Source of the DNA: Scedosporium boydii
Taxonomy: Eukaryota; Ascomycota; Sordariomycetes; Microascales; Microascaceae
Reading direction: 5' to 3'
Assembly (NCBI GenBank): GCA_002221725.1
Contig: NJFT01000100.1
Coordinates: forward strand, 1-64,000
DNA: 64,000 nt
The position numbers and the translations under genes are program-made. The notes beneath the pieces are model-generated. The model did no database searches. It was not told where the DNA came from and was given only the letters and a program-made list of their open reading frames with translations. Below, piece after piece: positions 11,691 to 23,744 of this stretch (position 1 is its first letter; each line of letters starts with the position of its first letter).

Positions 11691-13535
11691 ACTACGACCT
11701 CCGCCCCCCTTCTCACCACCCCCTCCTCCCCCTGAAATGGCTATGACTCTTTTTTTCCCAGCCCGGGTTAACAAGCCAACGGCCCAAACAACGGAAAACC
11801 CGACTTCCCGGGTTTCCTTCGTAATTTGGTATGTGGACAGCTAATAGAACGCAGATTGAGGCGACAAAGCGAATACATCGATGCCCTGGCCCCAAGAAAT
11901 CACGAGCAAAAACGATAGCCAGGGCCTTCCCGACCCAACCACAGTGTTCGACGGCTCAGCGTGCAGGCTTTACGAATGCCGACGTGAGTATCAGCCCCCG
12001 GTGTTGCTGGGGAGGCTCTGGGGGGAGGTTCTGGTGTCATGGGAGGCTTAGGGAGGGTCGTCTCGGTCAGCTGGCGCCGCCGAAATGGCTCGATGGTGGG
12101 CCCGCCGTCGGATCACTGAGCACAGCCCCCCCGGCGCCCAAATTTTTAGGGGGTTGCACAATGGAGCAATTGATTGATTGATTGAGCTTTTGCCTTGCTT
12201 GATGACCCCCGCCGTTCCTGTCCTGTCCTTGGTCTTGTCCTTGTCCTGTCCAAGGTGGGAAAATACTTGATACAGGAGTACCAAAGAAGTAAATTTCCAA
12301 TGTTTCTTTTTGGCATGTGGGAAATCGGGTGTCTATTCGGGCCCTCGTAAAGGAGCCCTCGACGAGATAAGGCAATCCAAAAATCGACAGGTTTTTTCGC
12401 CATGGGTCCAAGGCTGATCGGGATCGGTTGGCTCAGCGTGATGCCGTCGAATGATGTGATTGCTCGTTTGAAAATAGGGAAGCTGGAAATTGATTCATTT
12501 TTTTTTTCTTTCTTTTTTTTTCCACAACTGGGCTTTTTGGGCATTGCCCATCAAATTTCGCCCTGACTCTTACTATGGCGTGAGTTCTCGACGGGCATCA
12601 TCACGCTGGGGGCAGGCCTGCGGATCCTGCTTCTTTTTTCGGGTTTATTTTTATTTTTATCATTTTTTCGCCTTGGGCTATGTTCCCGGTATTGCTTCTG
12701 ATTTCGGTCTTTCCTCTTTTTCCCCTTATCCCTATCATCGACGCCTCTTACGAAAACTTCTTGAGATGACCTGAGATAGGCTCGAGAGTGTGGGCTGCCT
12801 CGTCCTTCCTCTCCCAGCAACGGGCCAGCATCCCTTGCCCTACACGGCTTCGTATCGCACTATGTTTGAGATCGATTGACACAAACGACCAATGAGACAC
12901 AGATCAAACGGCACCTCGGTTCGCCACTGTCACCGGATGGACCTGAGCATCGATAGATCATTAGTAGATGTCAGGAACCTTGGACATGGGGCTCCAACCC
13001 TTTTTTCTCCTTGTACCTTATTTTATTTTCGTACTCCGTAGGGCTTGCCAATGTCATGATCGAGATATCAAATGCGCATAGCTCGAGATCCTGTGCTAAT
13101 ACGAAATAATCCAAGCCATGTTTTCGTACTTTCCTAATTCGGGCTGTCGCCGGGGGCCCGGGATGCCATGCCGCCCCGGGAGTCTGCGCCAAGCCTCCGA
13201 CTAGAGTTTAAACAAAATATCGGGTGAAGCGGACCAGGATCGTTACCCCCACGAGCTTTTTGCGTGCGTACTCAGGATACTCATGTGGGTAGATTCTGAT
13301 CGTTATTGGCAGGCGAGGATTTTTCGGAGACAAACCGCGAGACTGGGACCGTCTTAGAATAGATACGAGATTGACGGGATCTCTCTTGACAAGTTTAACG
13401 GGTTCTTAAAAGCTAAATTAGTTTAATTTGGCATTTAGCTATGCGGTGAACTAAAATCTCGTGATGAGTTTCGTCAGCGCCTTTCCTCCCCTCGGTCTAC
13501 GAGACTGTCGGAGAGAAGAGAGGAGATAGGCGAGA

Positions 13536-13555
13536 GGTGAGGTGAGGTGAGGTGA
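13536..13555. repeat. GGTGA tandem repeat (4 units)
   Basis: Four perfect GGTGA units between purine-rich flanks, about 400 bp upstream of the GNAT start codon. A simple microsatellite with no assigned role. Confidence 0.85.
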
Positions 13556-13959
13556 GATCCTCGTCCTCTCTCCCTCTCCCTTTTTTCCCGGATAATCGAA
13601 ACGATTGCGAATGGTCTGGCGTCGAGGATTGAAGTTAGAAGTGATTTACCTATGGATTTTGCCGAGCAGTCTTCCATCTACAGTCCGGCTTACATCCATT
13701 TATCCAACCGTCTGCAGTCATGGAGGATCAACTCGCAGGAGCCGCCCATCCGCTGACGCTTTCTCGATTCCAGATCCGTTATCAGGCAAACCCATGACAT
13801 AGAGCACTATGAGAAGTGATTCGTGTTTACCCCTTCGGGGAGGTTGACGATCTCCACCTTCTTCTCACCATCACCAGTCCACAACACCTCAATTGCCATT
13901 GTCGCGCAGATTTTCCCCAACGACAGCTTCGCGAAAACCTTCGCCCCCGCGCGACCAAG

Positions 13960-14583
13960 ATGACTCCGAAACTGTTCCACCCCCAAACCTACAACATCCA
14001 AACCCCCCGACTCACCCTCCGCACCGCAGTCGAATCCGATACCCCGGCCCTCTTCGCCCTCTACCAAAACCCCCTCAACTGGCCCCACTCCGCCCCCGAA
14101 CAAGACCTCACCCCCGAAAAACTAACCGCCCGCATCGCCAACTGGTCCACAACCGCCTCCTCAGGCCAAAACGCCTTCCTAATCTTCACCCTCGACGATG
14201 AGATAATCGGCCTCGGGGGCTACAACACCTTCGAGGACATGGAAGCCGCGCAGCTCTTCCCCGATGCTCCGGGGGGCCGCATGACGGATTTCGGCGTCGT
14301 CTTGGACCATAAGCATTGGCGGAGGGGTTACGGGTCGGAGATTGTTTGTGCGCTTGTGGAGTATGCGAGGAGGGAGTTGGGGTGTGTGCTTTTTAGGACG
14401 GAGACAGGGCTTGAGAATGACGAGTGGAGGGCTTTGATGGGGGCGTTGGGGTTGGGAAGGTTTGAAGAGAGGGACAGGGCGAGTTATGATGGTGACCTGG
14501 AATGTTTCGTTTGGAGGTTTGATGAGACATCTTGGGAGGAGGTGAAGAAGGGGTTGTTGGCCGACGACAAGTGGCCTCTGTGA
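13960..14583 (+). CDS. GNAT-family N-acetyltransferase
   Basis: Single exon, 207 residues. It has the layout of RimJ/RimL-type GNATs: an N-terminal strand TPRLTLRTAVESD, a central GLGGYN strand, FGVVLDHKHW, then the acetyl-CoA pyrophosphate loop R121-R-G-Y-G125 (RRGYGS), an alpha-3 helix and the segment FRTETGLENDEWRALMGALG typical of motif B. It transfers an acetyl group to an amine; the substrate cannot be read from the sequence. The ATG at 13960 (context ACCAAGATGA) is preferred because the 48 in-frame codons upstream have no family resemblance. It faces the next gene tail to tail. Confidence 0.9.
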   Translation: MTPKLFHPQTYNIQTPRLTLRTAVESDTPALFALYQNPLNWPHSAPEQDLTPEKLTARIANWSTTASSGQNAFLIFTLDDEIIGLGGYNTFEDMEAAQLFPDAPGGRMTDFGVVLDHKHWRRGYGSEIVCALVEYARRELGCVLFRTETGLENDEWRALMGALGLGRFEERDRASYDGDLECFVWRFDETSWEEVKKGLLADDKWPL

Positions 14584-15846
14584 GGACATTGAAATGTCGG
14601 GAAAGAAGAGGGAGAAAAAGAAAGAGGGGAAAAGCTCGCCTTCGCTGCTCTGGTTGGACTTGGAACGAGGCAATTCCCCACTGGACACGTAGCTACGAAA
14701 ATTGCAATTTTCTAACTTTGTGAGCGCTCCAATTGACCGCTAGGCCAACTGGTCGCAGTGTTGGTGCTTGAGCATCTCGGCCGCAAGTTTCTGCCATAGA
14801 CTCGTATATAAAGCATGCGCCGGGGGGGCTCAGATGTGTCGAGGAAGGTGCGGAAGGCTTAAGGCGCTCTTTCCTTTGCCGGCTTATGAGTACATCACCA
14901 AACGAGTCTCGGGGAGGAGAAGAGATGAATTGCATGTACATTGATGTTTCCAGTGTGATGAGGGAGAGGAGTTTGGGATTTGGTATCATCGGAAATAGAC
15001 ACCGGGAACAAGGAGGAACGCCCCGACTTTTCATCATCACGAACATCATCGAATTCGAGATCATCCATAGAACCATTCCCCAGAGGCCAAAACGACCGGC
15101 AACTTTGAACAACAAGCAGCATCGAGGGACCAAAACACACCTAGGAGTAGACAAGGAAAAGGGAAATCGAATCTCTATTGCCCAGAGGCTTAGTTTACCG
15201 GTTCTCATGAGACCCCAAAGAGGAAGTGAATAAAAAGATCGAGGTATTGCCAAACCGAGAACCAGTCCATTTCCCTCCTTCCACCCCCAAGATGAATGGA
15301 GGACGAGGAAAAGGCTGGTCTCTCTGTTTTCTGTCACTAAACAATGGGAGAACCCATTAAACCTTTGCAAGTTTCCGGCTCTACTTATGCCCTTCTTACC
15401 CTCGTTCCTCCACCTGACAGCCAAAGAAAGGATCAAGACAAAGAGAAGAAAGAAGAAACAAAGGAAAACGAAAAACGAAAATTGATATATACAACAGACT
15501 CTTGGTGGTCAAGACCAACCAGAAGAGTCCAAAAAATCCCCTATATATAACTCGTGTAAAAAAGAAGAATGTCCTTTCCAACACAGACGAATGCCCCTCG
15601 ATCTCGTAGAATGGATTTGATTCCCATCAAAAATCCAAGCAGCGGTATTTCGATCGACTTCATCGTCAACTCACCACAGTCACAGCCGAAGCTTGGCGTC
15701 TTTCTCGGTCAACTCCCTTCCCTTTTTTCTTCTAGACCGCTCGCCCACCCGAAAAAAAAAAGGGCTGCCTTAACATAACCAAAACTGGAAAACAAAGAAG
15801 AAGAAGAAGACGCAAGAGAAAGAGGAAAAACTAAGCAGCAAATCCT
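14584..15846. other. Convergent 3' intergenic region
   Basis: Space between the 3' ends of the GNAT and DUF1479 genes. A 247-codon minus frame (15436-14693) begins at TTG and is rich in Trp, Cys and Met; I regard it as fortuitous. The stretch 15540-15840 is A-rich on the plus strand, consistent with the 3' UTR of the minus-strand gene. Confidence 0.5.
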
Positions 15847-18399
15847 TCACGGGAACCCAATCATCGCCTTATCAGGGAAAAGAATAATGTTCGCCAACCG
15901 AATAACCTCCGCCTCAGCCCTCGTCGTCGAAGAATTACTACTCAAACTCTTCGCATCCGCCTCCTCCATCTCCACATCCCCATCCCTCACCGCAAACCCA
16001 CCCTTATCCTTCGCCTCGGGCGGCGGCGTTCCCGCGGACTCCCACATAGCAAGACCCATGGCCTGCAGACCCGCAGCGCCACCAATCTCACCGATATCCC
16101 TCTCGCTCAGCCTCGCCGACTGAGGCGCCTCGCTCTCGAGCCCGCTACCAGTGGAATCGAAATCCGGCCCGGGATGACCGCGCAAGAAAGCCTTGCGCTG
16201 CCGGGCGAGGTACAAAGCGTTATTCTGCGTCAGCGGCGCCGCGGGCACGTACACGAGCATGCTGACCTCGTCGGGCCGTCCGTAGATGGGACTTCGCAGC
16301 CCTGCGCCGTCGCTGGTGATGTGGTACGCGAGATCGGGGTGCCAGAGGATGTAATCGCCCGACTGCAGGGTCGGCAACGTAATCATGCTCCTTCTCAGCT
16401 GAAGATGGGGATGCCACAGTTCCGTGACGCGCTGCGCGTGCCCGGGGACGGCGCCGTGGATGTAGCTGTTCTGCTCCCTATCGAGCGACCAGTTCGCCGG
16501 GGACAAAAAGGCCTCCCACTCGGGACCCTCACGCGCGTTAGGAGGCGGCGTCCTCGGCGAGAAGAACGGCCTTAGGAGGAAATAAGCCGTGACGAGACGG
16601 GGCGAGGGAAGTAGGCGGATCATGCCCGGTTCGATGGCCGAGAGGGCCACGAGGCCCTGGAACATGCGGAAGATGCTGCAGGCGCCGTAGCCGTTGTACA
16701 GGTCGCTCGAGGCCGTGGCGCGCCCGGCGCACGCCCAGGGGTCGTACTCTTCCCACCGGCCGTTGAAGATGGCGTTGTACGTGCCTCCGCGCTGGTACCC
16801 GTCGGGCTCCCAGCGCTCGAGGGATCCGTTGTCGACCTGGGCGATGATGCCTGAGGACTGGATGGCGCTGAGCCAGTCGTCGGCTGACTTGGGAGGAGCG
16901 GCCCTCTTCGAGGATGAGCCGTGCAGCCCGTTTGGCGACGTAAAGTCCGGTTGCTCACGGGGTGTGGCTTCAGGTGTCCCTGAGGCCATAGTGGGTGCGT
17001 GGATACGGATCCGATCGGCGTAGGCGATGGGGTACTTAACGACGAGGCGATCGTCGGGGTTCGTTCCCCAAAGACCCATCATGTAGCGCTGGGCCCTCAG
17101 CACGGAAGGGTGAGCCCTCGTGCGAACCTGGGCAGGCGTCCAGAAGAAGTCGAAACAAGTAGGATCCTGAGGCAGGGGCGGGGGTTTGGAATCATGGTTA
17201 GTCTGGATGTAGCGCACGGTTTCACGCACGGCGGCATCCGCATCGGCGCGGGGCACGACGCCGCGGACCACACCAACACCATAGCGCTTGAGATCGCGGC
17301 CGAAGCGGGCCGTCTGTGCCGGGTCGTCGATGTCGGAAAACTCAATCGACGGGATCAGGTGCGAACCGAGACCCTCGATGTGCTCGACCTCGGCGGCCAG
17401 GGCGGCGATCAGGCGCGTCCACGAGGCTTCGAGTAAGGCTTCGTTGCCGGCGATTAGGTTGCGCTTGATGCGGGCGAAGCGCGAGGGGAGTGGTACGAGG
17501 TCGGGCCCCCAGAAGGAAAATACTGGGTTGTCCATCTCGATCAGGTCCAAGGTGGAAACGGTTTTCGTGCGATCGCGGGACGCCGAGGTCGTGGGTTGGG
17601 CGTTATTGCTGGTGCTCGTGCTCGCACTGCTGGCGCTATTCGAGACTGTGGTGTTGGCGGTGGTGCTGTTAGTGGCGGCGGGTGCGGGGGCGGGGGTGGA
17701 GGTGGTGGCGTTGTTGGCAGCAATGGCAGCTTGAGCCGTTGTCGAAGATTCGCTGGCGCTGGCGCTGACGCTGCTGCTAAGATTGGTAAAACTCGAAGCT
17801 TGAGATGATGCGGAGACCAGCGATTTTAAGGTTGCGACGGAAGACGAGGAGGAGAGGGACATGGAGCTGGCGGCGGTAGAGGATCGGCCCCTGTTTTTAG
17901 TGACTCTGCCGGGGCTATGGAGGCTGTGGAGGGGTCGCTCAGCGGCAGTAGCTTGCGCCTGTGCTGCTGCTGCTGCTTGTGCCTGTGCTGACGTTTTGAT
18001 TGAGCTCGACGATTGAGCCGGGTTCAAATTGGTGTGGGAGGAAATGGCGCTGGTATTAATTGCAGGGCCGGAACCAAGTCCAATACCGCCACCAGTACCA
18101 CCAGTACCACCAGTACCTGTACCACCACTAGACCCAAGTCCTAATGCTCCATGTCCATTTCCAGATCCAGATCCGTTTCCACCAGCTCCCTGTCTTGCTC
18201 CGGAAGCCATGTTGCTGAGACCCTGTCTCCACGAGGCCCGTGGTCTCTTCCACTGAAAAATGTTACTCACGTTGACTTCGCTCCTGTGACTCTGCGGAGC
18301 CGCTGCTGCCTTTTCATCCAGGTTCATCTCCTCGCCGGTGCCAGTCCCCGTCTTGTTGCCGTCACCCGCCGCCCCACGACTCGCCGTTGATGTGGCCAT
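15847..18399 (-). CDS. DUF1479 (YbiU-like, putative 2OG/Fe oxygenase fold) protein with long low-complexity N terminus
   Basis: 850 residues in a single open frame from the ATG at 18399. The frame extends 26 codons further, but only to a TTG, so this is the first ATG. The C-terminal half (about 300-780) matches the DUF1479 family: IPSIEFSDID near its start, YGVGVVRGVVP, a DFFWTPAQ segment, GTYNAIFNGRWEEYDPW and the WHPDLAYHI segment that probably supplies metal-binding His/Asp. The family is thought to adopt the 2-oxoglutarate/iron dioxygenase fold; the reaction is unknown. The first 300 residues are unusual: Gly/Ser/Thr runs (TGGTGGTGG), Ala/Gln stretches and Ser/Ala/Asn repeats, apparently disordered. 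A GTGAGT...CAG pair near 18270 could mark a small in-frame intron (48 nt if spliced to GACAG), but this is unproven. Its 3' end faces the GNAT gene. Confidence 0.88.
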   Translation of the reverse strand: MATSTASRGAAGDGNKTGTGTGEEMNLDEKAAAAPQSHRSEVNVSNIFQWKRPRASWRQGLSNMASGARQGAGGNGSGSGNGHGALGLGSSGGTGTGGTGGTGGGIGLGSGPAINTSAISSHTNLNPAQSSSSIKTSAQAQAAAAAQAQATAAERPLHSLHSPGRVTKNRGRSSTAASSMSLSSSSSVATLKSLVSASSQASSFTNLSSSVSASASESSTTAQAAIAANNATTSTPAPAPAATNSTTANTTVSNSASSASTSTSNNAQPTTSASRDRTKTVSTLDLIEMDNPVFSFWGPDLVPLPSRFARIKRNLIAGNEALLEASWTRLIAALAAEVEHIEGLGSHLIPSIEFSDIDDPAQTARFGRDLKRYGVGVVRGVVPRADADAAVRETVRYIQTNHDSKPPPLPQDPTCFDFFWTPAQVRTRAHPSVLRAQRYMMGLWGTNPDDRLVVKYPIAYADRIRIHAPTMASGTPEATPREQPDFTSPNGLHGSSSKRAAPPKSADDWLSAIQSSGIIAQVDNGSLERWEPDGYQRGGTYNAIFNGRWEEYDPWACAGRATASSDLYNGYGACSIFRMFQGLVALSAIEPGMIRLLPSPRLVTAYFLLRPFFSPRTPPPNAREGPEWEAFLSPANWSLDREQNSYIHGAVPGHAQRVTELWHPHLQLRRSMITLPTLQSGDYILWHPDLAYHITSDGAGLRSPIYGRPDEVSMLVYVPAAPLTQNNALYLARQRKAFLRGHPGPDFDSTGSGLESEAPQSARLSERDIGEIGGAAGLQAMGLAMWESAGTPPPEAKDKGGFAVRDGDVEMEEADAKSLSSNSSTTRAEAEVIRLANIILFPDKAMIGFP

Positions 18400-21300
18400 G
18401 CTTGTTTTTTTTTTCCCCTGCTCGGTTCCTGCACCCCAACTTGTTTCTTGCTTTGCTTTTGATATTGCCGATGGCAAGCAAAAAAAGAGCGAATAAAACG
18501 AAGGTTTAGGTGGAGGGTGGGAAATGGACGTAAGGGGCGGGAGCTCCGGCTCCCGTGATCAAAGTTGGGATTCCCTCTTCGGGAGAATGGGAATAGATGA
18601 CAGGCGTCGTCTCGAATATGGTGTTAGTCGATGAGGTGGGACGAACCGGGCCATACCAAAATGCTCCTCCCCTTCCTCTTTTTCTTTTGTCTCTTCTGTC
18701 CTCGGAATCAAGATCCCCTGCTAGAATCCTTGGTCGTGTTGAAGTGATGTGTTGAAGAATCTCTTTCCCTGTTTTTTCGCCCTCTCCCTCCTTCTTTGGA
18801 GACCACCTCTTGACAAAAAAAAAAAAAAAGGGAGAAAAAACCACCGTCCCTGGTTGGTAGAAAAGTCGACGACTCGCAGGCTCTCTCCGGTGTTGCACAA
18901 AAGGCTATCGTCGAATGCGGATGTCTTGTCAGGAGATTGAAGGAAACGTCCAAGTCGTCACTCCTCTCAGATCGAGGTTGCCCCTGTCCACCCTCTTCCT
19001 TTCCACCCTGAGATCTTCTTTTTCTTTTAAAAAAAAAATTGCAAAACGAGTAAAAGCCGAAAAATCTCCAGGACCAAAAAAAGACCAAAAGAGATCACGA
19101 AACCCTCCAGGCCTCCCAAAAAGCGGGTAGGATTTCGAATATATAGGTAGCAAATTTACTTACTTAGAAGCGAGAAAGAAGAAAAATAAAATAACAAAAA
19201 GAGGTCATTCCGTCTTTACTACCTTCGCTACTGTTACAAAGTGGGTTTCTATTTCGCTTCCCCCCAACTTGCGCCGTGTTGGTCTTCCTGTTTTTGTTTC
19301 CCTTTTCCTTCTTTGCCCTCAACTCGTTTAGGCAAAATTGTTCCACCTCCGTTTCCCTTTTGTTACTCCCTCTCTCGTGAGAAAAGAGTACATCGTACCC
19401 TCACCCGCACCCGTACCGGAAGACTGTGGACGTGGAAGGTTAAAAGGGGGGTGTGAGAATGATTGGGGGGGTCTCGCTTTCGCGGGATGGATGGGAACAT
19501 GATGCCGCCCATTGCTCATTCTCGCAAGCCGCCAAACCCGCCAGGTTGCGGGTTGGGGTGTGCGGAGTATCTCTTAGTGTACGAAGTAGTGCCTGGAACC
19601 GAGGAAGGGGGTAATGGCTGCAGCGCAAGGCCTACCCACACATTCATTCACACACCACACGCGATAGAGGGCAGAAGAGACGGATTCCAGAGAAAAGTTT
19701 CCGGGCCTACGATGCGCCCATGCGACACCTCCCCGCCCCACCTTCCCACCTTCTTCTCGACCCCTGTCAAGTCAGGTCGAGGGCTCAGAATGATGCTTTT
19801 GTGGGCGTGGATAATGGACGGTGGGGGCCAGCAGGGCTAGAGAAGGGATGGACTGGGAAGCATCGGGAAACAACTTGGCTGCGACTCCGGATCCGAAGTG
19901 GGTGTTGGCATCTGGAGATGTGTTGCGTGAGTGTAGTATAAATGGGCTTCTTTCCTGCAGCCCTTTCGCCAGGCGGGGCAGGAATCCTATCCAGACTGGA
20001 GGCTACATTGGATTGGAGGCAGCAGATTATTAGATGGACAGACATCCATTCGAGATGATGGGCAAGGAACTGCTGGCATTGAATGGTTTAAACGACTCCA
20101 CCCCCAGAAAGAACATCGAACAAGGTATTGAGCAAGGTCCGGCCAGGAGTCCAGGACCCCCCGCCAATCGCCAATGGAAACAACCTCTGTCCCGCCAAGC
20201 CGCTTGGAACCAGCACTATGTTGCTCCCGACCGCACCGAAATCCCGCCCGAGCCGGGTGGCGACTTTGGGCAATACAAGGGCAGATCACGGCGTTGTTGC
20301 TGAAACCTGCGGTACCTGCCCGCCCAAGATGAGGTATCCTCATCATGTCCTGTGCCAGTTCCGTTGCTTGTGTGCGGAAGCATCACTTTACGTCCAATCT
20401 CGTCTTTAATACTCGATGCATTTTCCTGGTGTGTTTTGCTATTTCTTCTTTTCGCTATTGCCCAATGAATGGCACAGGACCTTTAATTGTGTCTGACCCT
20501 TCTGGACTGCTCCAGTACATGCTGCTTCTGGAACCTGAAAGACCAGACCAGACGAGACTAGACAACGATCAGTTCAATACTTCGTAAACTACTTCGTACT
20601 TCCAGCCGTAAAGTCCTCCCCTAATGGCGGAGGTATATTTCCCCATTTTATCCCGTCCCCAACCCAGAGACTCCCACGATGTATCGCTCCAATCTCCTTG
20701 CCTGTCAGGTGGAGTTCGACTTGGGTGCCATCTCCATCTCCAAAGACGATCCGCCCACCCCGGCACAGACGCTAGGCACACCCCTCGGACTTACAAGAAG
20801 GAAAAAAGTCGTGCCAGGTTCTGAGATGTTCGACGATGCCTTCAATATCTCCAATTTCAAATGAGCTACGAAGTAAATGCTGCGAGATTGTGCGAGATTA
20901 TGCTTGGCCTTGAGAGAAGTCTCATTCCTCAATATACTTTGTCCATCTTTGCCCCAAGCGATGGGACTCATGAACCCCGTCCACATCTCTTCTCATATTG
21001 AAAGCATTCCTTCATCTCGCGTAACAGTTTAATAGCAAGATCGTCCACGCGATTCGCATCATCTTACCGAGCGAAGGATTGATACCTAAAGATGGGCATA
21101 TGTTCAATCTTCTCGTCTAGTATATACCATACAAGCGGGCGCATATTAATATCCACTGGGCCTCGTAGTTCGCTCTCGCTCCTCTCTTCATACGTCTGTT
21201 GTATGAAATAGTGTCTGCTCTAGACCGCACGAGACACTAGACAAGCGAGATGCTGCCAGCCTCAGAGATGAGAGAATCAATAAACACACGCCCCTCCTGG

Positions 21301-23744
21301 CCCGCGTGGTAATACCCCAGGTCACCCCAACTTCAATTTGACGGCATCTGTCCCGGATGGAAGATGACCGAGAGGCAACAACGTTGCACAAAGTGGGCAT
21401 AATCTTTATTCGAAAAGTTATCCTGCACACACAACTTTTGGACTGTGCTGTTCATAGCATAGTTTGTACACAAATCTTATGCATCGCATTATTATTACTT
21501 GGCACATTTTAAGCTTGGGCACAGAAACATTGAGATCCTCCAGAGGCAAGTTTGATGGCGATATTCCTTCCTGAACACGCATTCTCGATGCCGAATCAGC
21601 GGAGAGAAAATGATGAATCAATCAATCATGGTCAAGTGGCACGCTTTCAGAAATCTTCCAAATACCCACCCACACACTCTATCCATCAGCTGTCCTCCGG
21701 GATGGGACGAAATGGGACCTCTGATCGCAGAAACAGGCAAAAGTTGAGGCTTTCTATTGCTTTCTCATCTTGCTCCATTCAGACCAGGTAAATCAAACTT
21801 AATAGTTACAACTCGGAAAGATCGCCGCAGCCGGGTCCCCGAGGTTGGGAATCGGATATTTGGATTGGTGAGTTTCTTTCTCGGGGATAATTGCGATGTC
21901 CACCGCCCAGATTGGGGCTTGGATTTGATTACTTCGTATGATACCTTACCCTGCTCAAAGATAATAAAGCGGATATCTTTATGAAGAGGAATTAAGGAGA
22001 GAATAGCATAACTGCGAATAATTCTGTGCAATGTTGCATTCTGGAGCATTACTCTCGGAGCACCGGAGTCCCGGCACCAGAGGAAACCACGGAACAAGCG
22101 CTCTAAGCCTGGGATGGCGGACCTTTTCAATGTGGGAGAGAACCCGGGTGCCGTGTGTAGTAGGATTCCGTGTGGGGCAATCACGACAATTTTAAGTCAA
22201 CATTTGAAAGAAAAACGGGCTGAGCCACACACACCGTGTTCTGAAAGCGACGAGGGCAAGGCATAGGGTCCGTTCTTTGATCCCGACTTGTCTTTCCGTT
22301 TGTCGTTTGGTTCGTTTTCCCCCGCAACGTTACGCGTTTTATTTCCCCGAGACGTACATCACGAACCGTTCTTTGGCAGGTTGTTTTAGCGTTGAGTTTG
22401 CGGGTCGATTATTCGCGGGAAATTTATTTAGAAAAGCTGGTGGCATTAGGATCGACGAGCGAGAGGGAAGAACAATGGCCAAGGCTCTGTTGTCTTGTAT
22501 GATAGCAAGCGATAATCTATTTGGACGCATAGTAGTAGTCACACGGTGGCTCTGTCATCTCAAGAGTAGCATCATATCTCTAGATCGGATGGAGTAAGGC
22601 CGAAGACAAGCTGAATGGACCTTGTGAGTGATAAGGCGAACAGAGTAGGATCTGATGCTCTTCTCGGCATAGGATTTGATGAGTTGCGTTGGGAGACTGA
22701 CTACTAAGTGGTAAGGTCACTAGAACTGGAACGCACGAGCCTCAAGGGCATAGGCGAGCGAAATGAAGGAGCCCTTCTGGCAAAAGAGAAATGTAGGGTC
22801 CCGAGGCGTGCATGAATGGAGTTTAATGGGAATGCAAGATATCTACATAGATGCATCCGAGAGCGCATTAGACCGCAGACGACGTTATCTTCACCCATGT
22901 TCGTATAATCGTTCATATTCTGGACCATTGAAGGCGGAGCCGCAGCTACGGGATATATCATCTTAGTCTACGCGATATTTTATTTCCAGCGTCACGTTTC
23001 TTCATGATCACGGCGTTCGTGCTCCGTTTTAGGGCCCGAATCTTGGTTTTGGAGATTTTCGGACTCCGGCCCATCATTCCTCGAGCCCAAGCTCTGCCTG
23101 TGTCATCCTTGATATTGAACACATCCGAAGCCAGGATCAAGTGCTCATCAGAAACGATTTATGGGCCCCGAAATAGGGATCCTCGGTCTCCCGACACCGA
23201 AACATAGTAGCTATTTCATTAATGTTTTGCATGGTTTATTTTCGTAGAATAAAGCCGGCTGCGGAAGCACCCCGTCCAATCTTTGCCCGCATCACTAGAT
23301 TGCAGAGAGATCAGATCGAACACTAGCCATACACCACCAGCTTCGAGCCATGCACCACAGACTTACATATTTTCTAGTTCAGAACCAGACAAAACCACGG
23401 AATAATTTCTTTTCTGTTCGGGCTGTTTTCGTCTAATTAGGGGTTTCCTGCATCATATTGGGCGCGACTTGATGAAGGCCGAGATCGAGCTGTCTGGATC
23501 GGGCCAATGGCTCGGCGTCGTTCACTCCGCCAGGGGCATGAGGAAGATGGCTATTGCGACCTCAGATGAAAATCTTCACCGGTCTAGATTTAAGGAAAAG
23601 CGAAAAATATTCCTTCATTTAAAGAGCCGAGGCCATAATCCCGAGTGATATGTAGTCGCCTAGACGATATTAGAGCTTTGCTTACCTCCTATTGCCCCCG
23701 GAGACGCGGCGTAAGAAGCCGGATCCAGACCATCTCCACCGTAT
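18400..23744. other. Gene-poor region, 5.3 kb
   Basis: No supported gene. The left part (18400-19200) is the DUF1479 upstream region with pyrimidine/purine-asymmetric tracts. Between 19580 and 21938 there are five perfect TACTTCGTA/TACGAAGTA copies. The rest (22000-23600) is mixed-composition DNA; frames are short, mostly lack ATG, and show no family resemblance. No long terminal repeat or transposase-like frame is visible, and I see no strong TpA excess of the kind left by repeat-induced mutation. Confidence 0.55.
20578..20598. repeat. Direct pair of TACTTCGTA motifs
   Basis: Two perfect copies in the same orientation separated by three bases (20578-20586 and 20590-20598), part of the dispersed 9-mer family. 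Confidence 0.9.

Larger units (their letters stand above)
11494..13959. other. Intergenic region between LDH and GNAT genes
   Basis: About 2.5 kb of divergent upstream DNA without a supported gene. It contains the LDH promoter, an ATTG tetranucleotide run at 12171-12184, a run of CCTGTCC/TTGTCC-like words at 12216-12250, T-rich tracts at 12500-12530 and 12630-12670, one TACTCCGTA at 13032-13040 and a GGTGA tandem. Frames here are short and start at non-ATG codons. Confidence 0.55.

Noticed and set aside
14693..15436. 247-codon minus-strand frame between two convergent genes
   Set aside because: Starts at TTG, composition rich in Trp/Cys/Met, no domain; longer than usual for chance, so a transcript check would be fair, but not supported now.
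18400..18477. 26-codon N-terminal extension of the DUF1479 protein
   Set aside because: Would need a TTG start; the first ATG in frame is at 18399.
18400..23744. Possible transposon graveyard or RIP-mutated repeat
   Set aside because: No terminal repeats, no transposase or reverse-transcriptase remnants and no obvious TpA excess seen by eye.
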